Source: Ovis canadensis (lineage: Eukaryota > Chordata > Mammalia > Artiodactyla > Bovidae). Taken from it: a stretch of DNA of 64,000 nt. The notes under the pieces were generated by a model that made no database searches, had not been told where the DNA came from, and saw nothing but the letters and a program-made list of their open reading frames with translations. A program made the position numbers and the translations under genes. The stretch lies in assembly GCF_042477335.2 (NCBI RefSeq), contig NC_091246.1:14071001-14135000 (forward strand), in the 5' to 3' direction. Below are positions 1-11,696 of this stretch, one piece after another. Numbering within the stretch: position 1 is the first letter of the stretch; each line of letters begins with the position of its first letter.

Positions 1-80
1 AACCTTGGGGAAAAAAAAATGGAACCTGACCCATATATCAAACCATGCCAAAAAAGTAACTCAAGAGAATTCATAGCCCT

Positions 81-208
81 GGGAATTCCCTGGTGGTTCA
101 GTGGTTAGGACTCAGCGCGTTCACTGTCATGGCCCAGGTTCAATCCCTGGTTGGGAAACTAAGATTCCATAAGCTGTGTGGCATGACCGGAAAAGAAAAA
201 AAATCAAA
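81..208 (+). mobile_element. CHR-type tRNA-Glu SINE
   Basis: GGAATTCCCTGGTGGTTCAG head with internal promoter-like boxes and an A-rich end, typical of the cetartiodactyl CHR-2 group. Confidence 0.85.
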
Positions 209-1264
209 AATCTATTAGCAAGGGAGAAGAACAGAGACTGTGTATTGGGTAGTCACCTTACAGTGTCTGTCACTTCACCCTAAACTCTATCCATAAAAAA
301 TAATCTTATTTCCCAATTTATTCCAAGCTTTTCTATATATCCAGTTCTTAGCACGTAGCATCTGCTGCCTGGAGTGATCTTGCACTTTGTCTTTACCTAA
401 TTCCTTCTTAGTATTTAAAACTCAGGACAGTTTTACCACAAATACATATATATTTAAAAGCTTGGGGCAGATATCATCTCCTTTTGAATGCTCATCCTCC
501 CTTCCTCCCTCTCTTCTTAGTGTGGATTAAATGGTCCTCATTAGGAATACCTGAACTCCCCCAAAACACACCTCCTGGATTGCTTGTCACTACTGGATTG
601 TCTATGAAATTAAAAACCAAGTCACTTCCTTTTTATTTTCTCACAGTGGTACCAAGTCAAGAGACGTATCTCAGTGCTTTTGCAATTCCTGATTCTAATC
701 CCTGCTGGATGTTCAGTTTTATTTCTGCCATTTGATTCTTGAAGACACCTCAAAAATCCTTGTAATAAGTTTTCTTTTTTGTTTTTGCTAACTCAAGCTG
801 GTTTGTTACCTGAACCCAAAGAATCTTAATTAATACTGGATCCCTTGCTTGCTGGTGTCATAGCATTTCCTAGGGAGACAGAGACAGTCAGTGCTCACCA
901 AGTACCTGTGAACTCCCCTACATCTCCTGGCTCCCATGGAATTAACTTAGGGTGGCCACGTGACCCATCCTGACCAAAGGACCATGAGCAGAAATGATGT
1001 GCTTTACTTATGGGTCAAGGCAGTTAAGAGCCAATGTTCCTCCTCCATCTTCTTTACCCCACTGTGACAACAACGTGTCCCTTACGCTGTGATTATAAGA
1101 AGGAAGAGGGTCTCCTAACCTACACTGGACTTTGCATGAGCAAAAAACTAAACTTTTTTTCATGATAAGCTACTAAGATGTGGAGAGCAGGGAGGGGTGT
1201 TATGCAGGAGCTACCATTAATTACATCATTATATTCGCTAAATTATAGCTATACTTCAGTGGTC
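209..1264. other. No gene recognised
   Basis: AT-rich intergenic DNA. The part around 930-1180 has the look of a worn LTR or similar repeat, but I cannot place it. Confidence 0.4.
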
Positions 1265-1400
1265 TCTTTCATTAGACTGTGACCTGTTTGAGGTCAGTAG
1301 CAGGTTTTCATCTTCTGACTCCAGCATCAAGCCCTAAAGGGCCTGGAACATAACATTTGCCCATTAAATGTGTGTTGAATGAATTACAAGTGAATGAATC
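1265..1400 (+). mobile_element. L2 3' end
   Basis: GACTGTGACCTGTTTGAGGT, GGGCCTGGAACATAACATTT and GTGTTGAATGAATTAC follow the L2 tail. Confidence 0.65.
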
Positions 1401-2034
1401 ACTCCACCTGATGTTTCAAAGATTCAAATGAATGCTTACTAGTAACCCAAGGAATCTAGAAACTTTCCAAGCTGGAAATTGAGCCTTGAGTCTTCTAACT
1501 CCAAGCCACGGGATCACTGTCATCACTGTGGATGGATCATGGGAACTAAGAATTCATTCCAATATATGGCAGTCCAGCACACAGTCTGCCCATGTGTAAC
1601 TTTCTAGGACAATTATTCTGGAAAGTCATTTCTGGGAAAGGGCCCAAGAATGTACAGCTGAGGAGAAAGACTTCTTTAAACGTTGACTGCTTCTGTTGCT
1701 CTGGTCATGACACTCTGAAAACAACACAAGTCAGAAGCCTCCTCGGGGACAGAGGAGCATCTGTCCTTGCCAAAATTTGCACATTCCTGTTAAATAATTT
1801 CCCCGGAGTTAACAAAGGGCAAACTGAGCAGGGAAATTCTTAAAATCCCACAATTAGAGTCAAAAAGTCAGTGCAAGTTCAGGGTAGGAAAACAGATTTT
1901 ATGACAGTTTGTCTTCAGTGTCTGAATTAACCACAAACTCAGTAATAATGAAAATAAAATTTGCTTTGCTATTGCCAATGGAATGGGTCTACTGTGCATC
2001 AAGGACTGAACTGGATTGTACACAACCTTTAAAT

Positions 2035-2355
2035 TTTTTGTTTATTTATATATGACTGCGCTGGGGCTTCGTTGCTTTGCACAGGCTCTCTCTGCTTGCG
2101 GTGAGCAGGGGCCACTCTCCAGTGGCAGTACATGAGCTTCTCATTGTGGCTGGCTTCTCTTGTTGCAGGACACAGACTCTAGAGCGCGCGGGTTTCAGGA
2201 GTTGCAGCTTGTGGGCCCTAGAGCTCAGGCTCAGTAGTTGTGGCGCACTGGTTTAGTTGCCTCTCAGTATATGGAATCTTCCCAGACCAGGGACTGAACC
2301 CACATCAACCTGCACTGGCAGGAAGCTTCTTTACTGGACTACCAGGGAAGTCCCC
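2035..2355 (-). mobile_element. CHR-type SINE, near full length
   Basis: Reverse strand: CTGCGCTGGGGCTTCGTTGC through AACCCACATC to CCAGGGAAGTCCC. Confidence 0.87.
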
Positions 2356-2434
2356 TGAACTGGATTTAGACACACCATCCTTTCTTAGTCCTTACTGTCA
2401 AGGGATGAGGTATCTAAGGCACTTCCCTTGTTTC

Positions 2435-2550
2435 AGGTGAAGAAAATGGGTTTAGACTAGTTATGAGATTTGCTGAAGGTCACAAAGCTAGTAAAGGGTT
2501 AATATAGGACTCAAACTGAGGCTTTTTGAACTCCAAAGTCCATGGTCTAG
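2435..2550 (-). mobile_element. MIR-type SINE remnant
   Basis: GAAGGTCACAAAGCTAGTAA and GGACTCAAACTGAGGC fit reverse MIR. Confidence 0.6.
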
Positions 2551-3179
2551 ATGCTTAGATGTGATCAATGTGATTCTTTTATTTGAAAGTCTCAGAAATG
2601 CACTGGGTTAGACAGAGGATGGTTATAGTTCCCAGAATCCAAGGAAGATGAATTGACAGCCTACTGGAATGACAGGGCTGGCACACGGGGCTTCCAGATA
2701 CCTGAAGTCTTCTAGCAGCCCCTCACCCTCCACCTCTCCACGCCTCTAGGGCTCCCTTCTTTTTCTCTCGATGTCTTTTTGCCACACATGGCCCATCCCT
2801 CACATCCCTCAGCTCCCACCAGCAGAGAGGATCTGACTTGCCTCAGTTTCAGTTTGAGAAATGCCAGAGCAGAAAACTAATGGGCCAGTTTGGGTCCAGA
2901 ACTGATCTGTTCTGGCCGTGGAGATGGGTCATCTAAAGAACAGGGCAGCTCCTTGTTTGCTTGGAAGAGAATGAAGTGTCTGAAAAAACCAAAATGGTCA
3001 AAGGAAATAGAAAAGCGTAGCTTGAAGCATTTTAGCGGGTAGGGAGGGTTCCTGTTACCTTTAAACATCTGAAGGATGGTCAATGAGGAAGCTGGAGGGA
3101 GTGATCCAGTCACTATGGGACCAATGGATACAAGTTTATAGGAGACAGACCTTAGGTACAGATTTAGCATCCACTGAAG

Positions 3180-4233
3180 TGGATCACAATAGACTGTGGA
3201 AAATTCTGAAAGAGATGGGAATACCAGACCACCTGACCTGCCTCTTGAGAAACCTATATGCAGGGCAGGAAGCAACAGTTAGAACTGGACATGGAACAAC
3301 AGACTGGTTCCAAATAGGAAAAGGAGTACGTAAAGGCTGTATATTGTCACCCTGCTTATTTAATTTATATGCAGAGTACATCATGAGAAACGTTGAGCTG
3401 GAAGAAACACAAGCTGGAATCAAGATTGCCAGGAGAAATATCAGTAACCTCAGATATGCAGATGACACCACCCTTATGGCAGAAAGTGAAGAGGAACTAA
3501 AAAGCCTCTTGATGAAAGTGAAAGAGGAGAGTGAAAAAGTTGGCTTAAAGCTCAACATTCAGAAAATGAAGATCATGGCATCTGGTCCCATCACTTCATG
3601 GGAAATAGATGGGGAAACAGTGGAAACAGTGTCAGACTTTATTTTTTGGGGCTCCAAAATCACTGCAGGTGGTGACTGTAGCCATGAAATTAAAAGGCGC
3701 TTACTCCTTGGAAGGAAAGTTATGACCAATCTAGATAGCATATTCAAAAGCAGAGACATTACTTTGCTAACAAAGGTCCGTCTAGTCAAGGCTGTGGTTT
3801 TTCCAGTAGTCATGTATGGATGTGAGAGTTGGACTGTGAAGACAGCTGAGTGCCGAAGAATTGATGCTTTTGAACTGTGGTGTCGGAGAAGACTCTTGAG
3901 ACTCCCTTGGACTGCAAGGAGATCCAACCAGTCTATTCTGAAGGAGATCAGCCCTGGGATTTCTTTGGAAGGAATGATGCTAAAGCTGAACTTTGGCCAC
4001 CTCATGCAAAGAGTTGACTCATTGGAAAAGACTCTGATGCTGGGAGGGATTGAGGGCAGGAGGAGAAGGGGACGACAGAGGATGAGATGGCTGGATGGCA
4101 TTACCAACTCAATGCACATGAGTCTGAGTGAACTCCGGGAGTTGGTGATGGACAGGGAGGCCTGGCGTGCTGCGATTCATAGGGTCCCAAAGAGTCGGAC
4201 ACGACTGAGCGACTGAACTGAACTGAACTGATG
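3180..4233 (+). mobile_element. BovB LINE, 3' half with uninterrupted reverse-transcriptase frame
   Basis: 5'-truncated BovB (RTE-clade LINE) that begins at the reverse-transcriptase palm and runs to the typical BovB end with repeated CTGAA. One frame opens at an ATG in unrelated flanking DNA (3083) and runs to 4216, 377 codons. The BovB part starts near residue 33. The motif [19 protein letters not shown] is at about residues 81-99, and the catalytic YADD is at residues 125-128. The stop (after RTRLSD) appears to be the natural BovB stop. The endonuclease and the first RT motifs are missing, so the copy cannot be autonomous. Confidence 0.93.
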
Positions 4234-4448
4234 CTACAATGTAGTGTGATGGGTTTTCCACTTTCCAATTTAGGTTATTTATATTTGTTGATATCATAAA
4301 TGTCACTGCTAGGATTATCCTAATTCATAAGTCTTAGGCCAAACATCTAATTATGTCCTTAGGTCCTTCAAAATGTTGACACTCAAGTAACACCCAATAC
4401 ACTGTACACACTAGAGGGAGCTTGAGACCTCTCAGAAACAATCGTGTG

Positions 4449-4449
<1 letters not shown>

Positions 4450-4483
<34 letters not shown>
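4450..4483. repeat. (GT)17 microsatellite
   Basis: About 17 uninterrupted GT units. Confidence 0.95.
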
Positions 4484-4484
<1 letters not shown>

Positions 4485-5169
4485 CCTGGTGAAGAATGAA
4501 AGTAACCTGCCAAGACTGGCCAAAACATTAAAGGCATTTGAGGGCTTCCCCTCACCACTGGGAAAGCTATGCCTGATCTCATGGTGAAACAATGTGGGCA
4601 TTTTCTTCTCAGGCCTCATCCCATCGTGGGTCAGGAGCAGAGCTCAGTATTTTGACTGATGACAAGTGTGGTCATGAATCTTTAGGTCTGTGGATGACCA
4701 GTGGGTGAGTGCAAAGGCTATGCTGAGTCTGTAAAGAAAGGCGCTGTGAGCAGGCTCTGCGAGGAGGCCCCACCCAGCCCCAGGGAACAGCAGCACCCAG
4801 GGAGCTCCCTGAGTTGCAGGCCAGACCTCACCGTGGAACCCGCTGGACAGGTTCTCTGCCGCTGTCATGGTGGTGACTGCCCTTAACCAGGGCCCAGGGT
4901 CACCAGCAAATGTGTGGGTAGCAGGCAGTGTGACCAGACCTCCTGGACTGACTCGGAGGAGGTGGGGGCAGGGACCTAGCACTCCAGCCTTCACGCCTCT
5001 TCCATGACCCCCTCCCACCTTTCTGGATGGAAAGCAGAAGATTCTGACACAGGGACAGACTGCCAGAGCCCCTGCAGTCAAGAATGGCTGGGCAAATGCA
5101 GCTGAGAAAAGAGGGAAAAGAGACTGGGGCTGTGGGCAACTTCAGTGTCAACTCTACAACTCCCAGGGG

Positions 5170-5375
5170 TTAAGATGGCACCGTCTGTTGCCCTTGAACC
5201 AAGGATCTTGCCTTTTCTCCTCCGCCCCCACCTCCTCCCATGCCCCAGCTAACAACCCCCAACTCCCTCCCCTGCCCCAGCTCCCTCTTCTCGAGGGGTT
5301 GGCCACTCCTGCCTCACCATACTTGCTTATTTGTGCAGAAGATAAACTAAGACCGTCTTTCCTTGAAACTATAAA
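5170..5375 (+). repeat. LTR-like repeat, copy 1 of a related pair
   Basis: Shares TTAAGATGGCACCG...TTGCCCTTG...GATAAA blocks in the same order as 7315-7470, with an extra CCCC-rich middle. Family unknown. Confidence 0.45.
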
Positions 5376-5543
5376 CACAGGAAGAATTTTGACTGTACGC
5401 CAGAGTGCTCGCAAGACCTAGGAAGGATTTTCATAGTGGGCAGAAGTGGTAAGCTTTGGGGAAGGTGGATCTAGTCAGGTTCAAGGACCTGTGTTTTCAC
5501 ATGCTAAAAGCAACACCGGTGAAGGTAGAACTTTCTCTTAAAT

Positions 5544-5706
5544 CCTTGGTTCTTCCATCTTAACTGCATAAAATCACCTAGAAAGTTTTACAAAATCGCC
5601 ACTCCCAGGACAAGCACATCAAAATCTCTGAGGATGGGACCCATCCATCGGTGGTTCTGAAGCTCCCAGGTGACTCCAATGCGTAGCCAAGGTTGAGAGG
5701 CAGCAG
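5544..5706 (+). mobile_element. MER5A-like hAT-Charlie element
   Basis: GCATAAAATCACCTAGAAAG near one end and GGTGACTCCAATGCGTAGCC with GGTTGAGAGGCAG at the other follow the MER5A pattern (non-autonomous DNA transposon). Confidence 0.7.
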
Positions 5707-6418
5707 CCTTAAAAGGGTAATGAAAGAAGGCCAAGGCTTTAATGAATTGATGAACATATAAATTTCATGGCCATAATTCCAGTCTATACTTAGGTGTTTT
5801 ATTTCTTTAAATCTTGCCTTATAATGCATCCTGGCCTTCACTGACAAAGCCAACTAGAGATCTGTAAACAAGTTATAATTTTAATAGATAAATTTAATGA
5901 GGAAAAAAATACCATACCTGCTCAGTGAGTTACCCGCATATGAAGAAAGCTTCGTTTGCTGGCACACCCCAGGTCACCTTCTTTCACTGAGCAGGCAGAT
6001 GGCTTGGGAGAATGGAGGAAAGGTCATCAAAGCAAAAATGCAAAGCTAGCAGGTTGAGAAGCTGGGGGAACATCAGATAAGCACCCAAAGGAAGGACTCT
6101 GTATTTTAGGTGCAGTGGAAGAGGCTTCTGAGGCCATGGGGTGGGGGCACAGGGTCGGGAGCTTACCAGGGTGGCATACCTTCATTCAGGACCTCTTTAG
6201 ACTAGACTTTGGTTAGCCCAACAGGCAGCAAAGCCAACATTCATCAAATCTTAGAGCCTCAAAATTCAGCCCCCTGTTGTCTGTACCCTCTTCTCTCTTC
6301 AACCCCAGCCCCCAGTCCCCTTTGGTCTTTCAAGGAATAGCATAGCATCCAGAAATAGCAGGATCTTGGGATCAGAACAACATGAGTTTCCATCCTAGCT
6401 CCATCACTTATTAGCTAT

Positions 6419-6627
6419 GTGTTGTTGTCCTCTAAATTGTGTCCGACTCTTTTGCAGCCCTATGGACTGTAGCCCGCCAGGCTCCCCTGCCCATGGGATT
6501 TCCCAGGCAAGAATACTAGAGTGGATTGCCATTTCCTTCTCCAGGGGATCTTCCCAACCTAGGGATCAAACCTAAGCCTCCTGCTTAGCAGGCAGATTCT
6601 TTACCACTGAGCCACCTGGGAAGCCCA
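6419..6627 (-). mobile_element. Bov-tA SINE
   Basis: Reverse complement shows the tRNA-Glu-derived head (GGTGGCTCAGTGGTAAAGAA) and the BovB-related Bov-A tail. Confidence 0.9.
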
Positions 6628-6631
6628 ATGA

Positions 6632-7003
6632 ATATTCAGTTCAGTTCAGTCACTCAGTCCTATCCCTCTTTGCGACCCCATGAATTGCAGCACGCCAGGC
6701 CTCCCTGTCCATCACCATCTCCCGGAGTTCACTCAAACTCACGTCCATCGAGTCGGTGATGCCATCCAGCCATCTCATCCTCTGTCATTCCCTTCTCCTC
6801 CTGCCCCCAATCCCTCCCAGCATCAAAGTCTTTTCCAGTGAGTCGACTCTTCACATAAGGTGGCCAAAGTACTGGAGTTTCAGCTTTAGCATCATTCCTT
6901 CCAAAGAACACCCAGGGCTGATCTCCTTCAGAATAGACAGGTTGGATCTCCTTGCAGTCCAAGGGACTCTCAAGAGTCTTCTCCAACACCACAGTTCACT
7001 GAG
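6632..7003 (-). mobile_element. BovB LINE 3' end
   Basis: Reverse-strand BovB tail: starts TTCAGTTCAGTTCAGTCACT and runs through the conserved C-terminal coding region to about the codons corresponding to [10 protein letters not shown]. Lies between a Bov-tA and a Bov-A element in the same orientation. Confidence 0.9.
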
Positions 7004-7080
7004 CACAGCCCAGTGCTCCTTGGAATGGACTGCCATTCTCTATTAAAAGTATCTGGTAAACAATAATAAATAAGAACTAT

Positions 7081-7197
7081 CAGTGCTCGGTCATATCCAG
7101 CTCTTTTTAGACCCCATGGACTGTAGCCCATCAGGCTCCTCTGTCCATGGGATTTCCCAGGCAAGAATGCTGGAGTGGGTTGCCATTTTCTTCTCCA
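7081..7197 (-). mobile_element. Bov-A SINE monomer
   Basis: Reverse-strand Bov-A unit (CCATGGACTGTAGCCCATCA) without a tRNA head. Confidence 0.85.
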
Positions 7198-7314
7198 ATT
7201 AACTACGTGACAGACGTGTGATGTTTAACCTTTCAGGGCTTCAGTTCTCACAGAGGAACTCAGGGGTGGATTTGGGAGTGTGGAGTGCTGCTGGTCAGCC
7301 CTGCATCGCCCATG

Positions 7315-7470
7315 GATTAAGGTGGAATCTTCTATTGCCCTTGGATTAAGGACTTTGCTTCTCCCCACCTGGGTTTATCTTCCCAGGGACTGGCCCCTCT
7401 GACGAGCTGTATTCTGCTTGTTTATTTCTGCTGGAGATAAAGTCAGTAAAATCTTTAGGCCCAGGCAAGA
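7315..7470 (+). repeat. LTR-like repeat, copy 2 of a related pair
   Basis: TTAAGGTGGAATCTTCTATTGCCC is the counterpart of 5170 onward (given here as key blocks), followed by TTGTTTATTTCTGCTGGAGA and GATAAAGTC. Same strand as copy 1. Confidence 0.45.
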
Positions 7471-9019
7471 GGGGCCTCTACTCTGGTCCCCATCGTCTAC
7501 AGTGCTGTTTTTTCATCTGTACTTCTCCCTGCTGAGTGAGGGATTCATGGGACGAAAGCCCCCTAAAACCTTGCTCCCCATCCAGGCCATGTTATAAGGG
7601 CTGGGACCCTTGAAATCCCCTGTCCATATGGACCTGAATCCACTTCAGGGTCTGTGGGAGCTGATCCGCAGATCCATTCTCTGGATGTGCTACACTGCCT
7701 ATCTGAGGCCTGATGGAGACCAAGGTCTGCTGTTGGGGAGGGTGTGATGGGGATGCAGGTGGACAGGGCAGAGACTTCTGGTTTCCTCACAGGCACGTTC
7801 TCTTCGTGGCTTAGGACAGACTCAGGCCGGAGAAGAGAAGAGGGCTTTCTCTCTGCCCTTCCACCCTCTCAGCTCAGAACTCTAATGAGTCTCGGAATTC
7901 TAAACTCCAGCTTGGCTTCCCAGGTCATTATGAAGCTATTTGTCAGTTTCAGAGGGTAGCACATTCTTTATTCATCAGCTTTTAGGGAAGTCCAGGTGGC
8001 TCAGCGGTAAAGAATCTGCCTGCCAATGCAGGAGACATAAGAGATGCGGGTTGGCTCCCTGGGTCAAAGAGAGCCCCTGGAGTAGGAGCTGGCCACCCAC
8101 TCCAGTATTCTTGCCTGGAAAATTCCATGGACATCAGAGCCTGGCGGGGCCATGGCGCCTCAAAGACTTGACACAAGACTGAGCACTGTTTACACACACA
8201 GCTTGCCTTTTAACTCTAAAGCGTTGACACATAGGATATGCAGTATGTGGACCTCCATCTGTGCGCTTATCCTGCAAACGTTACCTGCAGGCCTCATGCA
8301 AAACAATACTATTATCATTTAGATTGTGAGGATTCAATGCAAAAAATTACATGAGGGCACAGTAGGTGCTCAGTAAGGTTATTCTCTTGTACCTTTCAGC
8401 ACATCAATGTTACTCAAAAAAATGCAGTTTCAGAGGAGAATCCTTCCCTAGGCAGGGCCACCACCTTCCTCTTTTTCAGTTCCAGGGTGCAGCTTCACGC
8501 TGTGTTGACTTACTGGGGCTAACATGCCCTCAGGCCTTTCCACCCAGAGGCTGATCCATGTTTGAGAGCTGAGCTCTCCTGCTGCAGCCAACCAGGAAGG
8601 CTGCGGATCCTTCTGAAGTGGCTCTGGGCTGAGGTGGCCTCAGGGCAGGCGGGGCCTGGGGAATCCAGGCCTTACAGATGGCCGGTGAGCTGGAGAGACC
8701 TGTGGAGAGAAATTCCTGGGTCAGAAAGCAGGGAGGGCACCCCGAGAGTTGTCTGCAGACTTACATTGGCCTGAGTTCAGGAATGGTACCTAGAAAAGCA
8801 GCAGAGCTTCCTGAAGGGCCAGGGAAGAGGGGACGGGGCAATGAGAGCTGACTGACTGGGGCTTGGCGGTTCAGGACTCAGGGAAGCCAGACAGGAACCA
8901 GTTCTGTTGGAACCAGCCGAACTGGTTCACTTTGCTACGTATCTCAAACTTGCTGTGGTGTGTCTGCTTTATACTTCAAGTACATTTATTGTTCACATTT
9001 TAAACAGCAATTGGTACTG
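7471..9019. other. Intergenic; one Bov-tA
   Basis: Moderately GC-rich at 8440-8900. No gene, exon or other repeat recognised. Confidence 0.4.
7985..8190 (+). mobile_element. Bov-tA SINE
   Basis: tRNA-derived head (GTGGCTCAGCGGTAAAGAAT) followed by a Bov-A tail ending GACTGAGC. Diverged in the middle. Confidence 0.88.
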
Positions 9020-9977
9020 TGTTTTATTTATTTATTTATTTATTTTTTCACTGAAGGATAATTGTTTTACAGAATTTTGTTGTTTTCTGTCAAACCTCAA
9101 TAGGAATCAGCCATAGGTATGCATATATCCCCTCCTTCCTGAATCCCCCTCCCACCTCCCGCCCCATCCCACACCTCCAGGTTGACACAGAGCGCCTGAT
9201 TTGAGTTTCCTGAGCCATACAGCAAATTCCTGTTTGCTATCTATTTTACATACGGTAATGTAAGTTTCCGTGTTACTCTCCCCGTACATCTCACCCTGTC
9301 CTCCCTCTCGCCATGTCCATAAGTCTATTCTCTGTGTCGGTTTCTTCACTGCTGTCCTGTGAATAAATTATTCAGTACCATTTTTCTAGATTCCACATAT
9401 ATGCTTTAGAATATGATATTTCTCTTTCTCTTTCTGACTTACTTCACTCTGCATAATAGGTTCTAGGTTCATCCACCTCATCAGAACTGACTCAAAGGCA
9501 TTCCTTTTTATAGCTGAGCACCGAAGAATTGATGCGTTTGAACTGTGGTGTTGGAGAAGACTCTTGAGAGTCCCTTGGACTGCAAGGAGATCCAACCAGT
9601 CCATCCTAAAGGAGATCAGCCCTGGGATTTCTTTGGAAGGAATGATGCTAAAGCTGAAACTCCAGTACTTTGGCCACCTTATGTGAAGAGTCGACTCACT
9701 GGAAAAGACTCTGATGCTGGGAGGAATTGGGGGCAGGAGGAGAAGGGGATGACAGAGGATGAGATGGCTGGATGGCATCACGGACTTGATGGATGTGAGT
9801 CTGAGTGAACTCCGGGAGATGGTGATGGACAGGGAGGCCTGGCGTGCTGCGATTCATGGGGTCACACAGAGTTGGACACGACTGAGCAACTGAACTGAGC
9901 TGAGTATTCCCTTGTGTATATGAACCACAACTTCTTTACCCATTCCTCTGTCGATGGACATCTAGGTTGCTTCCATG

Positions 9978-9980
<3 letters not shown>
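9020..9980 (-). mobile_element. Ruminant L1 3' end, interrupted
   Basis: L1 3' UTR in reverse orientation (9020-9515 and 9905-9980), recognised by GAATCAGCCATAGGTATGC and the TTACTTCACTCTGCATAATA blocks. A BovB sits at 9516-9904, and a Bov-A caps it at 9981. Confidence 0.85.
9516..9904 (+). mobile_element. BovB LINE 3' end inserted in an L1 tail
   Basis: About 390 bp of BovB 3' end. The L1 sequence stops at 9515 and resumes at 9905. The short sequence AGCTGAG is present at both junctions and also belongs to the BovB consensus at that point, so target duplication and microhomology cannot be separated. Confidence 0.9.
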
Positions 9981-10023
<43 letters not shown>

Positions 10024-10121
10024 AAGTCGCTTCAGTCGTGTCCGACTCTGTGCTACCCCATAGACGGCAGCCCACCAGGCTCCCCGGTCCCTGGGATTCT
10101 CCAGGCCAGAACACTGGAGTG
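9981..10121 (-). mobile_element. Bov-A SINE with (TGC)14 tail
   Basis: Starts with about 14 TGC units (9981-10023, the tail when read on the minus strand) and then one Bov-A unit. It lies at the edge of an L1 tail. The triplet tract is a likely polymorphic microsatellite. Confidence 0.88.
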
Positions 10122-10663
10122 TCATGTGGCTTCATGAATCACAGAGAGAAATGCCCTTGAAGATCTTCTAATGTGATTTCCTCCTCATCAGGAAACTCTC
10201 ATTTCCTATAAACTTTAGAAAGTTTTTTCACTGTGGTTATTGCATGTCAAAGAATGTTTAACCGGTGTATTGGTTGGACTTCATGTTGGTTGAGCTTTTA
10301 ATCTATCTCTCATTATCCATCTGTATATGTTTTAATCTCTCATTATCTATCTATCCGTGTATATTTTTAATCACCAGAAATAGAAATTTCTTTAGAAACA
10401 AATAAAGTTTATTTTTTAATCACAGCGAAGTTCATCTTGTCCCACTTAGTTCTAGAAAACAGATTCTTGAAAATCACTCCTAGAAAAAGTTCCTGTAGCC
10501 TCAGATGTCAAAAACAAACTGTATAAGTATTTTCAACATATTCAAACGCTAAAGAGGGCTGTAACTCCCAGCAACAAGATCTGTTTGGTCATCCAGGATA
10601 GCATTATGTTCCCTCAAGATCAAGAAATGTGAGCTGACATTGAGGCAAAGTATAAAAAGCTTT

Positions 10664-10900
10664 CAGGACTTCCCTGATGGTCCAGTGGTCAAGAGTCTGC
10701 CTTCCAATGCAAGGGACTCGGGTTCAATTCCTGAGTGGAGAACTAAGACCCCGCATGCTACTGGGCAACTAAGCCTTCATGCCACAACTACTGAGCCCAC
10801 AGGCTGCAATGAAGAGCCAGTGCAATTATCCTTCAATTAAAAAATAAATAAATTTTAAAAAAGAAAACAAGAAACAAACAAACAAAAAAGCCAGTGCAGC
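10664..10900 (+). mobile_element. CHR-type SINE with A-rich tail
   Basis: GGACTTCCCTGATGGTCCAG head and a long A-rich tail with AAAC and AAAT repeats. Confidence 0.86.
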
Positions 10901-11696
10901 CTAAAACAGTAAACAACAACAAGTTAATTACTGTAATAAATGAAAACCTTTCTATTTGTGCTCTGCCAGATGGTATCTGAAGAGCCTGGGGGTTAAGGAT
11001 GCAGAAAGTTCACCTCTGTATCTATCATGCATTCACCCTCCACGCCTGCTTTCTTCTGACTCTGTATCACCCCTCATTTTAAACCCAGGTTGGCAACTTT
11101 CGATGATAAACACTAGTTCTTTACACCTATTGTTGATACAAATGCAACACTGTTTACTTGCCAGATCCCTGAGAGGCAAAGATCCTAATTAATCTACTAA
11201 GGCTTTTCTTGGAAAAACGTCAGACCTTTCAGATGGAAAACCTGGGTAGATATTATCATTGTGTTTTGCAACAGGTCTGGCCAGATTGCTCCAGACAAAT
11301 CAGCCAGTTTCTGCTCAGCACTTTGTGCAGTTCAGGCAAGCCAGGAATTTGCCGGCTGAGAATACAGAAGAGGGAGCCGTCCTGATCGAAAATGTTAAGC
11401 AGGGGGGCCTGAAGCATCTGCCAGGTCAATGTCCAATGCCCTCTGCCGTGGAACAGCTGTGCCTGTGTCTCAAGACCTGGGACTAGAAAAGGGGGCCTCA
11501 GACACCCCCTGGCATGTCCCTGTAATCTTCCAAATGGTGTGCTTGAGGGTGGTGGAGGCTCAGCTCTGCTGAGTGAAACTCTCTTCCGAGGCTTTTCCTG
11601 ATAGTCATGGCCACTCGTGGTAAGGAGGTTAAGCAGACCCCGCAGAAAGGCCTCCCAGGAACGCATGGTACTGGAGTCGGCCTGGAAGGAGTGGGA

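Larger units (their letters stand above)
1401..3179. other. Intergenic, SINE and MIR only
   Basis: Apart from the CHR at 2035-2355 and the MIR at 2435-2550 I see nothing. The last 97 bp supply the first 32 codons of the frame running into the BovB. Confidence 0.4.
4484..6418. other. Intergenic; LTR-like copy and MER5A only
   Basis: No supported gene. Short open frames at 4644-5081 and 5154-5421 have no recognisable product. 6368-6418 looks like the start of a MIR that is cut by the Bov-tA at 6419. Confidence 0.4.

Noticed and set aside
3083-4216. A 377-codon frame as a host gene
   Set aside because: From residue 33 on it is BovB reverse transcriptase; the N-terminal 32 codons are flanking DNA.
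9862-10125. Serine-repeat protein on the minus strand
   Set aside because: The serine run is the (TGC)14 tail of a Bov-A SINE.
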